Origin: an uncultured Sutterella sp.
Lineage (GTDB): Bacteria; Pseudomonadota; Gammaproteobacteria; Burkholderiales; Burkholderiaceae_F
DNA: 64,000 nucleotides
Assembly (NCBI GenBank): GCA_900542805.1
Contig: UQOW01000005.1
Location: 1-64,000 of the forward strand
Direction: 5' to 3'
The translations under genes were made by a program, and so were the position numbers. The notes under the pieces are model-generated. The model was given only the letters and a program-made list of their open reading frames with translations. It made no database searches and was not told where the DNA came from. Position 1 is the stretch's first letter; every line of letters begins with the position of its first letter. This document shows positions 17,087-25,780 of the stretch, in pieces.

Positions 17087-17818
17087 TTACTCGGCTAAAG
17101 CACGTTTTTGCAGTGCGGTAATCGTTTGACACCCGGATTTGGCTAATGCCAAAAGCGCGGTTAAATCCTCGCCCGAGAAAGGCTCGCCTTCGGCCGTCCC
17201 CTGAATTTCCACGTAGCGCCCAGAGCCCGTCATCACAACGTTCATGTCTGTGTCACTCGAACTATCTTCAACGTAGTCAAAATCAATCACCGGAACCCCG
17301 TCGCTGATGCCCACGCTCACAGCACAAACCGAATCGCGTAACGGGTTTGACGTGATTTTCCCGTTTCGAAGCATCCAGGAAACGGCATCGGCCAAAGCCA
17401 CATAGGACCCGCTGACCGATGCGCACCGCGTCCCGCCGTCGGCATCGATGACATCGCAGTCAATCTTGATGGTGTAACCGTCGATTTTTCGCCGATCGAC
17501 CACCGCGCGTAGGCTCCGCCCGATCAGTCGTTGAATTTCCTGCGTGCGACCGGTTTGCTTGCCCTTGACGGCTTCGCGGTCACAGCGCGTGGTCGTCGAG
17601 CGCGGCAAGAGCCCGTATTCGGCCGTAACCCATCCTTGGCCCTGCCCTTCTAAGAATTTCGGAACACCGGGAACAACACTGGCCGTACAAATGACCCGTG
17701 TTTGTCCGCACGCAATCAAAACACTGCCTTCGGCGTGTTTGGTAAATCCCCGAGTAATGTTCATCGGGCGCAATTGGTCGGCGGCCCGACCGTCGTGACG
17801 CATCGGCATAAAAGCCAT
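17087..17818 (-). CDS. rph: Ribonuclease PH
   Basis: A 243-residue phosphorolytic exoribonuclease that trims tRNA 3' ends. RPMNITRGFTKHAEGSVLI, the GQGWVTAEYGLLPRST motif, R/K-rich QEIQRLIGRSLRAVVD and the phosphate-binding DCDVIDADGGTR are all present at full family length. It is the first gene of the leftward rph-rdgB-hemW-mltA-hydrolase-erpA set and is divergent from yicC, a widely conserved arrangement. Confidence 0.97.
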   Translation of the reverse strand: MAFMPMRHDGRAADQLRPMNITRGFTKHAEGSVLIACGQTRVICTASVVPGVPKFLEGQGQGWVTAEYGLLPRSTTTRCDREAVKGKQTGRTQEIQRLIGRSLRAVVDRRKIDGYTIKIDCDVIDADGGTRCASVSGSYVALADAVSWMLRNGKITSNPLRDSVCAVSVGISDGVPVIDFDYVEDSSSDTDMNVVMTGSGRYVEIQGTAEGEPFSGEDLTALLALAKSGCQTITALQKRALAE

Positions 17819-17959
17819 CCTTTCAAATCGTTTTTCGCATTATAGGATAGGACACTTATGGCCCCGAAAGCCCTTTGCGCGGTAGAACGCCTTAAAATGT
17901 TGGCATCTGCGGCCGACAGAATTCCGACGAACGGCTGCGGTCAAAAAAGGAAATTTCTC

Positions 17960-18862
17960 ATGTCCGATGTTCTTTCGATGACCGGGTACGCCATCACACA
18001 AGGCGAAACCGACTTAGGTCTTGTCACGGTTGAAATCCGCTGCGTGAACTCCCGTTTTCTCGATTTGACGCTGCGAATCTGCGATGAGTTGCACACTTTA
18101 GATCCGCTCGTTCGGGACGCCCTTCGCAGTCACGTTCGTCGCGGGAAACTCGAATGCCGCATTTCCCTAAAAACCGGCACCTTAGCCGCCGGGAGCAAAA
18201 CCGACAAGGCATCGGTTGAAAACCTACGCACCCTGCAAGATCAGATTCATGAGACACTTCCGAGTGCCGCTCCTTTAAGCGTCATGGAAATCTTGGCCTA
18301 TCCCGGCGTGGTTGTCGGGGCTCCGATTGACGACGAGAAACTCAAAGCCGACGTGATGGCCGTTGTCGACAAAGCCCTTCATGCGTTTACAGCCGCTCGA
18401 GCACGCGAAGGAAAAGCACTTTCGAAAGTCCTTGCCGACTACTGCGATACCATTGATGCGATTATCAGCACGTTGCGTCCGAAATTGCCGCAGATTCTTG
18501 CCTGTTTAAAAGGACGAATGCAGGAGCGCCTGCGCACGGCCTTGCAAGAGCCGCTTTCGAGTGCCTCGGGACTAACGAAAGAAGATATCAATGAGCGCAT
18601 TCAGACGGAATTGACGCTTTACGCCCTCAAAATGGACGTGGACGAAGAAATGAACCGTCTTTTGACCCACACGAACGAAACACGGCGCACTCTTTTAGCA
18701 GGGGGTGCCGTCGGGCGCAAACTCGATTTCCTGATGCAGGAGATGAACCGGGAAGCCAACACTTTGGGTTCGAAGGCCGCATCCATTGAAATGACCGATG
18801 CCTCTTTGACGATGAAATTAACGGTCGAGCAAATGCGCGAGCAGATTCAAAATCTCGAATAG
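17960..18862 (+). CDS. yicC: YicC-family endoribonuclease-like protein
   Basis: A 300-residue protein beginning MSDVLSMTGYA, the family N-terminus, with the EIRCVNSRFLDLTLR block and a C-terminal DUF1732 domain (GRKLDFLMQEMNREANTLGSK). YicC proteins are reported to be endoribonucleases acting on RNA turnover. ATG 17960 has AAAGGAAA upstream. The frame runs open to 17858, but the extra residues do not resemble the family. Divergent from rph; the 141-bp gap holds both promoters. Confidence 0.93.
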   Translation: MSDVLSMTGYAITQGETDLGLVTVEIRCVNSRFLDLTLRICDELHTLDPLVRDALRSHVRRGKLECRISLKTGTLAAGSKTDKASVENLRTLQDQIHETLPSAAPLSVMEILAYPGVVVGAPIDDEKLKADVMAVVDKALHAFTAARAREGKALSKVLADYCDTIDAIISTLRPKLPQILACLKGRMQERLRTALQEPLSSASGLTKEDINERIQTELTLYALKMDVDEEMNRLLTHTNETRRTLLAGGAVGRKLDFLMQEMNREANTLGSKAASIEMTDASLTMKLTVEQMREQIQNLE

Positions 18863-18886
18863 CGCTCAATCGCCTTGCAAAGGCGA

Positions 18887-19198
18887 CTAGGCCTGTTTTG
18901 TATCGGATGCTTTTTTCGCTTCCTGCAAACGGATGTCTTCCCAGGCATCCAAAAGCATCCAGTAAAAGTGCAGGCCTGCAATCGTCACCAAGTGAAACTC
19001 CGACTCATCGGTCACCCACGGAAAGCGACGCGCCAGACGAATCGATCCGAATTGCCCGATGCCGGCCAAGGCTTTGACGATAGCTTCCTCGTCTTCTTTC
19101 TTATCCGGGTTCAACTTGAGAATTCGGCAAGCCGCACGGAAGTTCTTCACTCGGCAATCGGCTCGACGAATGTATTCGGCGCAGTATCGGCAACTCAT
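18887..19198 (-). CDS. Unknown cysteine-bearing small protein coupled to scpA
   Basis: A 103-residue protein that I do not recognise. Its ATG overlaps the scpA stop (ATGA at 19195-19198), so translation is coupled. The N-terminus has a CxxC (Cys3, Cys6) plus Cys15 and Cys24, which could bind metal; the middle is basic (NPDKKEDEE, RLARRFPW); an aromatic stretch (TIAGLHFYWMLLDAWEDI) follows. There is no signal peptide or clear membrane helix. As the last gene of the purH-tolB-scpA group it may act in chromosome organisation or simply ride along. Function unknown. Confidence 0.7.
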   Translation of the reverse strand: MSCRYCAEYIRRADCRVKNFRAACRILKLNPDKKEDEEAIVKALAGIGQFGSIRLARRFPWVTDESEFHLVTIAGLHFYWMLLDAWEDIRLQEAKKASDTKQA

Positions 19199-20055
19199 GT
19201 AAGCACCTCGCTTCTTGCAACATAAAGAGGTGCAAACGGCACGGCCTGTGTGATGCGTACAAGACCGTCTTTCGCCAGTTCCAAAATAGCCAAATAATTG
19301 ACAATGGCCACTTCGATGCCGCACCCCGTCTTAAAAAGTTCCCGAAATTCCACAATCGGACTTTGACCGAGACGCCGCAAAATATTGGACATGAATTCGC
19401 GCACCGAAAGTTCCTGCCGGGAAATCGTGTGATTGCCGCGAAGCTGAGCCTGTGCGAGCACTTCCTGCCAGACACGGGCAAGCTCTTCGGACGATACGTC
19501 CGGCAAAATCTTATTTTGTGTCTGCTCGATTAACACAAAGGCACGCCAGAAATCGCGCCCGTTTCTCGGAATCCGATCGAGTTCCACAGCCGCCAATTTC
19601 ATCTTCTCATACTCCAAAAGTCGACGCGCCAGTTCGGCCTGAGGATCTTCGACTTCCTCATCGTCATCGGCACGCGTGACCGGTAAAAGCAAACGGCTCT
19701 TGATTTGCATAAGGCACGCGGCCATCACCAGATACTCGGCCGCCAATTCCAAGTTCGATTTCCGAATAAGCTCAACGTAGCCCATGTACTGCTCGGTAAC
19801 CAGCGCCATCGGCACGTTCATCACGTCAAACTTTTGCTTGCGAATGAGGTACAGGAGCAAATCGAGCGGCCCTTCGAAACTTTCCAGGAACACTTCCAAG
19901 GCATCGGGCGGGATATACAGGCCGTCCGGAACCTTAAAAAGAGGCTCCCCGTACAGTTTGGCAATCGCAACCCCGTCCACGACATCGGGTGTCGCCCCCG
20001 ATGTCGTTTGTCCGAGATCCGTTTCCCGAAGGGAGTTTTCGCTTTCTTGCGTCAC
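19195..20055 (-). CDS. scpA: Segregation and condensation protein A
   Basis: A 286-residue kleisin. The N-terminal motif VFLESFEGPLDLLLYLIRKQ is diagnostic, followed by the helical region and a C-terminal winged helix (FMSNILRRLGQSPIVEFREL ... VNYLAILELAKDGLVRI). ScpA bridges SMC heads with ScpB in chromosome condensation. An N-terminal extension of about 50 residues precedes the core. scpB is not next to it. It starts one base past the cpoB stop and overlaps the small gene downstream. Confidence 0.95.
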   Translation of the reverse strand: MTQESENSLRETDLGQTTSGATPDVVDGVAIAKLYGEPLFKVPDGLYIPPDALEVFLESFEGPLDLLLYLIRKQKFDVMNVPMALVTEQYMGYVELIRKSNLELAAEYLVMAACLMQIKSRLLLPVTRADDDEEVEDPQAELARRLLEYEKMKLAAVELDRIPRNGRDFWRAFVLIEQTQNKILPDVSSEELARVWQEVLAQAQLRGNHTISRQELSVREFMSNILRRLGQSPIVEFRELFKTGCGIEVAIVNYLAILELAKDGLVRITQAVPFAPLYVARSEVLT

Positions 20056-20056
20056 G

Positions 20057-20827
20057 TTATTTCTTGGCGGGCACTTTTTTCTTCGGAGCCGCTTTCGGAG
20101 CCGGTCCCAAAGCCTTTATGCGCTGCTCGGCTGTCTTCGCCGATTCCGTGCCCGGATACTTTTGGACGACAGTGTTTAACAGCGAGCGCGCCGATGTGCT
20201 GTTTCCCAAACGCTCCTCGGCTGCCGCCTGCGAGAGTAATGCCTCGGGGACACGAGAACTCTTCGGGAAACGTGCCACGAGCTTTTTTTGCGCCGAAGCC
20301 GCTTCGCTCATTTTGTTTTGCACGTAATACGCACAACCGAGCCAGTACAAGGTATCGGCCATGTAACCGGACTTCGGATAATCCGTCGCAAGTGACTCAA
20401 GAAGCTTTTGACTCTCTTCGTATAAGCCTTCGGAGAAAAGCTCCAAAGCCAAGTCATAACGGCGCTTTTCTTCCGGAACAACCGTAAAAGACTGCCCGTT
20501 TTCGTCTTTTTCAACGTGCGACTCCAAAGCAGCCAGGCGTTTGTCCAAACTCATGAACAAATCCCGAGAGGCCTTTTGCGTCAGCCCGATTTGGTGCGTG
20601 AGTTTTTCCACCTTGCCGGTCATTTCGGCGTTTTGCTCTTGCAACTGATCGATGCGACCGAGAAGCTCAAGTTGTGAACTTTGCGTCACATTGAGTTTCT
20701 CACGCAAATCCAAAATCGCACGGCGCGCCTCATCGTCGGAAAAAGCCGACGAGACACCCGAGACCCCTAAAAGAGCGGCAAAGACCGCCGAGACCAAAAC
20801 GGCCCGTGAAAGTAACGGCGTAAACAT
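20057..20827 (-). CDS. cpoB: Cell division coordinator CpoB (YbgF)
   Basis: A 256-residue periplasmic protein: a signal peptide (to about residue 28, SSAFSDD), a coiled coil (about 40-95, LNVTQSSQLELLGRIDQLQE), and TPR repeats in the C-terminal half (YDLALELFSEGLYEESQKLL; DTLYWLGCAYYVQNKM). A lysine/proline tail (PKAAPKKKVPAKK) ends it. CpoB links Tol-Pal outer-membrane constriction with PBP1B during division. I start at ATG 20827, after the pal stop, with GAGAGAA upstream. Third gene of tolB-pal-cpoB. Confidence 0.93.
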   Translation of the reverse strand: MFTPLLSRAVLVSAVFAALLGVSGVSSAFSDDEARRAILDLREKLNVTQSSQLELLGRIDQLQEQNAEMTGKVEKLTHQIGLTQKASRDLFMSLDKRLAALESHVEKDENGQSFTVVPEEKRRYDLALELFSEGLYEESQKLLESLATDYPKSGYMADTLYWLGCAYYVQNKMSEAASAQKKLVARFPKSSRVPEALLSQAAAEERLGNSTSARSLLNTVVQKYPGTESAKTAEQRIKALGPAPKAAPKKKVPAKK

Positions 20828-20838
20828 CGATTCTCTCG

Positions 20839-21321
20839 CTAGTGGGAAACGACGATATCGGCGCGGCGATTCTTCGCCCAAGCCTGTTCGTTTTCACCGC
20901 GATCGACAGGGCGTTCGCGGCCGAAACTGACGGCCTCTAAGCGATTGGGCGCAATGCCGCGAATCTGCATCAGACCCTTGACAGCCTCGCTACGCTTTTG
21001 TCCGAGCGCCAAGTTGTATTCTCGGCTACCGCGGCTGTCGGTATTGCCTTCAATGCGGGCAATTAGCTTGGGATTGGCACGCATGGCACGTACCTGACGA
21101 TCGATCGTCGAGTAGTAGCGCGACTGAACCGTGTAGCTATCAAAATCAAAGTACACGCTCTTGTCGGCTGCTAGGGCCTCAGGCGTGATTGCATCGGTCG
21201 ACGTGGCGTACCGACCGCTCTGAGTTGTTCCTTCCTTAGCCGATTCGTCTAGGCTCACACTTGAGCATCCGGCTAAAACAAAGGCGGCGCAAAGCGCGGC
21301 AATACAAGAAATTTTCTTCAC
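20839..21321 (-). CDS. pal: Peptidoglycan-associated lipoprotein Pal
   Basis: A 160-residue lipoprotein: signal MKKISCIAALCAAFVLAGC with lipobox LAGC, a short linker, then an OmpA-like domain (VYFDFDSYTVQ ... IEGNTDSRGSREYNLALGQK) that binds diaminopimelate in peptidoglycan. It sits in the inner leaflet of the outer membrane and interacts with TolB. Between tolB and cpoB, as in most proteobacteria. Confidence 0.97.
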   Translation of the reverse strand: MKKISCIAALCAAFVLAGCSSVSLDESAKEGTTQSGRYATSTDAITPEALAADKSVYFDFDSYTVQSRYYSTIDRQVRAMRANPKLIARIEGNTDSRGSREYNLALGQKRSEAVKGLMQIRGIAPNRLEAVSFGRERPVDRGENEQAWAKNRRADIVVSH

Positions 21322-21406
21322 TTTTATCTCCGTGATTGATGGAAAAAACCGGTAAAAAACAATCGGCCTTGTCCCTATCGTTAATCCTGTTAAAAACGCC
21401 CCTACC

Positions 21407-22714
21407 CTAGTCAGGGATCAGCGGGCTCCATGTCGGCTCCCGAATATCGCCCGAAGACCCCGAAAGACGCGAGCTGACGGCGCCGTCCACACTGACGGTG
21501 GCCAAAACGCCGCGTCGACCGACTTCCGTGGCATACACAATCATGCGACCGTTCGGCGAATAGCACGGACTTTCGTCAGCATCGGTGCCCGACAAAATCA
21601 CCTCCTGACCGGTGGCAATTTCCATTTGAGCGACGCGATACCGTCCGTTTACCCGTGTCACGTATGCCAAATGCGTCCCCTGCGGGTTGATGCTCGGACT
21701 GACAGCATAGTCGCTCGCAAACGTCACGCGCTCGACCTCGTCCGTATCGACGGTCTGCCGATAAATCTGCGGCGACCCTCCTCGGTCACTTGTGAAATAC
21801 ACATAGCGTCCGTCAACGGAAAACACGGGTTCCGTATCAATCGCGAGCGACCGCGTAAAGCGCCTGACCCCCGTGCCGTCCGCCCCGATAAGATAAATCT
21901 GTGTAAACCCGTCGCGCGAAAGCGCGAGAGCAAGCATCTTACCGTCAGGACTAAAGGCCGGAGCCGAATTGTTCCCGCGGAAATTGGCAATGACACGGCG
22001 CTTACCGGTTGCAACCGTGTGCACGTAGACAACCGGTTTTTTTTCTTCAAACGACACGTACGCCAATTTCATACCGTCCGGAGACCACGCCGGCGAAATA
22101 ATCGGTTCGCGACTGCGCAATGCCGGTTGCGGATTGGCGCCGTCGCTATCGGCGACGATGAGTTCGAAATTGTCCGAGGCATGCTGAACGACGTATGAAA
22201 GGCGCGAGGCAAACATTGCCCCGTTTCCCGTCAGTTTCGAATAGATTCGATCGGCGATGCGGTGCGCACAGAGCCGAAGCTGCCGTCCGGGGACGAAAAA
22301 ATCGGCCTGATCGATCGGGTCTTCGGTTTTAATCGAATCAAAGAGCCGATACCGAATATCGTACCTGCCGTCGGCCATCTGCACAATACTGCCGGTAGCA
22401 AAGACCGTGGCACCGACTTCCTGCCAATGAGAAAAGTCCGGACGAACGGAAAGCTCGGGCGTGGCTTCTTCGGTCACGCCGATTAACCGAAACGATCCGG
22501 TGCGCTCCAAATCGGAAGCCACAACGGAGTAGACATCGATTTGGGCCTGCGCGGTGCCGTTCATCGGCTGCAGCGCAAGCGGAATACGGTTCGCTCCGAC
22601 CCCCGTGATCTGAATCTGCAACTGCGAAAACGCCGCAGGTGCAAAAGCCGCCGCCCCGAGCGCGCCGGCCCCGGCTAAAACCCTGCGACGGCTGACGCAG
22701 CAAATGGGACTCAT
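21407..22714 (-). CDS. tolB: Tol-Pal system protein TolB
   Basis: A 435-residue periplasmic protein. After the signal peptide comes the TolB N-terminal domain (about 31-160), then WD40-like beta-propeller repeats with SPAWSPDGMKLAYVS, PAFSPDGKMLALALS, PVFSVDGRYVYFTSD and SPCYSPNGRMIVYAT. The signal contains SRRRVLAGAGAL, which resembles a Tat twin-arginine motif rather than a plain Sec signal. TolB docks Pal and TolA. tolQRA are not in the window. It begins 22 bp after purH, so it may be cotranscribed with it. Confidence 0.96.
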   Translation of the reverse strand: MSPICCVSRRRVLAGAGALGAAAFAPAAFSQLQIQITGVGANRIPLALQPMNGTAQAQIDVYSVVASDLERTGSFRLIGVTEEATPELSVRPDFSHWQEVGATVFATGSIVQMADGRYDIRYRLFDSIKTEDPIDQADFFVPGRQLRLCAHRIADRIYSKLTGNGAMFASRLSYVVQHASDNFELIVADSDGANPQPALRSREPIISPAWSPDGMKLAYVSFEEKKPVVYVHTVATGKRRVIANFRGNNSAPAFSPDGKMLALALSRDGFTQIYLIGADGTGVRRFTRSLAIDTEPVFSVDGRYVYFTSDRGGSPQIYRQTVDTDEVERVTFASDYAVSPSINPQGTHLAYVTRVNGRYRVAQMEIATGQEVILSGTDADESPCYSPNGRMIVYATEVGRRGVLATVSVDGAVSSRLSGSSGDIREPTWSPLIPD

Positions 22715-22736
22715 ACTCGTTCCTCGTTCGAAAAAA

Positions 22737-24293
22737 TTAGTGACGGAAATGCCGCTCTCCGGTAAAGACCATCACGATACCGCGTTCATCGGCCGCTGCA
22801 ATGACTTCGTCATCGCGAATCGATCCGCCCGGCTGAATCACGCACGTGGCACCATGATCGATCACAACATCCAAGCCGTCGCGGAACGGGAAGAACGCAT
22901 CGCTGGCAACCGCGCACCCGGCAAGCGAATGCCCGAATTCATCGGCTTTCATCGCGGCAATCTTGGCCGAGTCCACGCGGCTCATCTGTCCGGCACCCAC
23001 ACCGAGCGTCATCCCGTCTCGGGCGTACACGATGGTGTTGGATTTGACAAAGCGAGCGATATTCCAGGCAAACATCATATCGGCAATCTGTGCGGACGTG
23101 GGTTGCTTTTTCGTCACGACCTTCAAATCGCTTTCCGCGCACAGTTGCGTGTCGGGCGTCTGGACCAAAAGTCCGCCGCCGACGCGCTTAAAGTCGTAGT
23201 CGTTGTGCGAGGCGCCGTTTGCGACCGTCAAAAGACGCAGGTTCTTTTTGCGACTGAAGACCGTCACGGCATCGGCTTCATAGGCCGGCGCAATAATCAC
23301 TTCGGCAAACTGTTTGGAGATTTCTTCAGCCGTTGCCGCATCAACGGGGCGGTTAAACGCGATAATGCCGCCGAATGCGCTCTTGGAGTCGCAAGAAAAC
23401 GCCTTCTTGTAGGCCTCGAAAACGCTCGCTCCGATTGCCGCTCCGCAGGGGTTGGCGTGCTTCATAATCACGCATGCCGGCGCTGAAAAGCTTCGGACGG
23501 CTTCCCAAGCCGCATCGCTATCGGAAATGTTGTTGTAGGAAAGCTCTTTCCCTTGTAACTGCGTATAACCGGCCAACAGACCCGGCGCAACGACATGTTC
23601 GCGATAAAACGCCGCCGCCTGATGGGGGTTTTCACCGTAGCGCATATCCTGAACCTTGACCCACTGACGCGTAAAGACATCGGGGAACTTCTTGGTACGC
23701 TTCTTTTGCTCGTCAAGACTTGTTAAGTAATTGCTGATGGCCGCATCGTAGCGCGCCGTGTGGGCAAAGACTTTCTTGGCAAGCTCAAGGCGCGTTGCGT
23801 CGCTCACGGCCCCTGTGGCTTTGAGTTCTTCAATGACACGAGCGTAATCGGACGGATCGACAAGAACCGTCACGGATTCGTGATTTTTCGCCGCTGCACG
23901 AATCATCGTCGGGCCGCCGATATCGATATTTTCGACCGCCAATTCGAACGTGCAATCAGGCTTGGCAATCGTCTGCTCAAACGGATACAAATTCACGCAG
24001 ACAATATCAATCGGCTCGATGCCGTGCTCGGCCAATGCGGCCATGTGTTCGGGCACGGGGCGACGCGCCAAAATGCCCGCATGAATGTGCGGGTCAAGGG
24101 TCTTGACTCGCCCGTCAAGCATCTCCGGAAACCCGGTGTAATCGGCCACTTCCTGACAGACAATGCCTTCGGATGTAAGGAGTTTTGCCGTTCCTCCCGT
24201 CGACAAAATATGGTACCCGAGATTAACGAGCTCTCGGGCAAACTGGGCAACGCCCGTCTTGTCCGAAACGCTGATGAGTGCTTGCTTACGCAT
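22737..24293 (-). CDS. purH: Bifunctional purine biosynthesis protein PurH
   Basis: A 518-residue enzyme catalysing the last two steps to IMP. The N-terminal IMP cyclohydrolase (MGS-like: QALISVSDKTGVAQFAREL, HILSTGGTAKLL) is followed by AICAR formyltransferase (MRYGENPHQAAAFYRE; MKHANPCGAAIG; the end GIVMVFTGERHFRH). The start is ATG 24293 with TTGGAGGAAG upstream; eleven further residues are open but unlikely. It follows fis by 17 bp in the dusB-fis-purH set. Confidence 0.98.
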   Translation of the reverse strand: MRKQALISVSDKTGVAQFARELVNLGYHILSTGGTAKLLTSEGIVCQEVADYTGFPEMLDGRVKTLDPHIHAGILARRPVPEHMAALAEHGIEPIDIVCVNLYPFEQTIAKPDCTFELAVENIDIGGPTMIRAAAKNHESVTVLVDPSDYARVIEELKATGAVSDATRLELAKKVFAHTARYDAAISNYLTSLDEQKKRTKKFPDVFTRQWVKVQDMRYGENPHQAAAFYREHVVAPGLLAGYTQLQGKELSYNNISDSDAAWEAVRSFSAPACVIMKHANPCGAAIGASVFEAYKKAFSCDSKSAFGGIIAFNRPVDAATAEEISKQFAEVIIAPAYEADAVTVFSRKKNLRLLTVANGASHNDYDFKRVGGGLLVQTPDTQLCAESDLKVVTKKQPTSAQIADMMFAWNIARFVKSNTIVYARDGMTLGVGAGQMSRVDSAKIAAMKADEFGHSLAGCAVASDAFFPFRDGLDVVIDHGATCVIQPGGSIRDDEVIAAADERGIVMVFTGERHFRH

Positions 24294-24310
24294 AGTGCTG
24301 CTTCCTCCAA

Positions 24311-24583
24311 TTAAGACGCATTCCAAAAACCTTGCTCGCGCAGTTTCTTGTGTAGCGTATTTCGATTGATTCCTAAAATCTTTGCGGCGAGCTTTTGGTT
24401 CTGCCCGGCTTTGTTCATCGCCCAGCGAAACAAAGGTCGCTCAACGGCAGCCACAATCATGCCGTGAATCGGCAATCCCTCGGCTCCGTCCAAATCCCTC
24501 ACGTAGTCTTCCACACGCGAAACGACAAGACGCGCTAGCTCGTCCTGCTCGAGAAAATCCTGTTTTTTTTCCGTTTCCGTCAT
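24311..24583 (-). CDS. fis: Fis-family DNA-binding protein
   Basis: A 90-residue protein whose C-terminal 45 residues hold the Fis helix-turn-helix (FRWAMNKAGQNQKLAAKILG, INRNTLHKKLRE). Fis bends DNA and shapes nucleoid and rRNA promoter activity. The N-terminal part is acidic and poorly conserved. Its start overlaps the dusB stop by 4 bp (ATGA), the conserved dusB-fis arrangement. Confidence 0.93.
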   Translation of the reverse strand: MTETEKKQDFLEQDELARLVVSRVEDYVRDLDGAEGLPIHGMIVAAVERPLFRWAMNKAGQNQKLAAKILGINRNTLHKKLREQGFWNAS

Positions 24584-25548
24584 GGTGTGTCACCCAAAAA
24601 TTCCGACAGGAGTTCCCGTACGACCTGTTCATCGCTCGTATCGAGAATGCGCCGCACTTTTTCCTGTCCCTGCTCAAGCGGCAACACATACCGTACCGCG
24701 TGTTTGCGAAACGAGAATACAGCCTTGGTTCGGCTCACGGTAGCCTGCCGCATATGCTCATCAAAATGCCGTAACACAATATCACGTCGCGCCGCCCGTG
24801 AAATCGGCGTGACAGGGCGCCCGGACAAAGCCTCGGCGACCTGTCCGAAAAGCCACGGCGCACCGAGACTGGCTCTCCCGATCATCACGGCCGCCGCACC
24901 CGTTTCGCGCAAAACACGAACGGCTTTTTCAGACGAATCAATATCGCCGTTGGCGATGACGGGAATCGATAATTCCCCGGCAAGACGCGCAATCGCCGCA
25001 TAGTCAACCGGCCCGGAAAAGCGTGCCTGCCGCGTTCTGGCATGCACCGTCACAGCCGCAAAGCCGATGTTCTGTGCCGCATGTGCGAGTTCAAACACCG
25101 TAATATGGTTTTGATCCCACCCCAGGCGCATTTTAACGGTCACGGGGACCGAAACCGCATCCCGAACGGCTTGCAAAATACGTTCGGCCAAATCCACATC
25201 GGCCATTAAGGCCGATCCACAGGCCTTACCGCAAACAATGCGTGTCGGACACCCGAAATTAATATCCACGATTTTGGCCCCGCACGACGTTGCATAGCGC
25301 GCCGCATCGGCCATCGCCTCCGGGTCTGCCCCCAAAAGCTGCACGACCGGAATCGACTCGGCAGAGTCTGTCCGAAAGCGGCTTTCCGACTTGGCCGTCC
25401 CTCGTAAATTGAAATCGCTACAGACCATTTCACCGACAGCCATGCCCGCCCCGCATTGAAGACAAATCTTGCGGAAGGCGGCATCGGCAACGCCGGCCAT
25501 CGGGGCAAGAATGACGGGGTTTTCAAGGCAGTAGGGGCCGATCCGCAT
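24580..25548 (-). CDS. dusB: tRNA-dihydrouridine synthase B
   Basis: A 322-residue FMN-dependent TIM-barrel enzyme reducing uridine to dihydrouridine in tRNA D-loops. Motifs: LAPMAGVADAAFRKIC, INFGCPTRIVCGKACGSALM with the catalytic Cys in KACGSAL, VTVKMRLGW, and VIANGDIDSSEKAV for the FMN phosphate. First gene of the leftward dusB-fis-purH-tolB-pal-cpoB-scpA run, divergent from the universal stress protein gene. Confidence 0.96.
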   Translation of the reverse strand: MRIGPYCLENPVILAPMAGVADAAFRKICLQCGAGMAVGEMVCSDFNLRGTAKSESRFRTDSAESIPVVQLLGADPEAMADAARYATSCGAKIVDINFGCPTRIVCGKACGSALMADVDLAERILQAVRDAVSVPVTVKMRLGWDQNHITVFELAHAAQNIGFAAVTVHARTRQARFSGPVDYAAIARLAGELSIPVIANGDIDSSEKAVRVLRETGAAAVMIGRASLGAPWLFGQVAEALSGRPVTPISRAARRDIVLRHFDEHMRQATVSRTKAVFSFRKHAVRYVLPLEQGQEKVRRILDTSDEQVVRELLSEFLGDTP

Positions 25549-25780
25549 GACCGAGATACAATTGGATTATGACTGATACAAGAGAATGATATTTTAACCC
25601 AGATGCCTAAAAAACGGGCATCTTTGACCCCCGCTATTTCCGCGGCAAGAGCAACGGACAACAGGCCCTTTTCAGGGAAAAAAGGCTTTTGGTGCGCTCT
25701 GATCGGCAAGACGCGCATTAAAATCAGTTGTAAGCAAGCCCTAAGGCAAGGCCGATGCCGATTTTTCTTGGGAGACATCT
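25549..25780. promoter_or_regulatory. Divergent region between dusB and the stress-protein gene
   Basis: No gene is supported here. An AGATGCC / GGGCATCT hairpin at about 25599-25623 lies nearer dusB and is followed by only two T, so it is a weak terminator at best. TGATATTTTAACC upstream of it could carry a -10. Both promoters should lie in this gap. Confidence 0.3.

Noticed and set aside
25206..25778. 190-residue minus-strand frame overlapping dusB upstream part
   Set aside because: Out of frame with dusB and without recognisable motifs; dusB explains the region.
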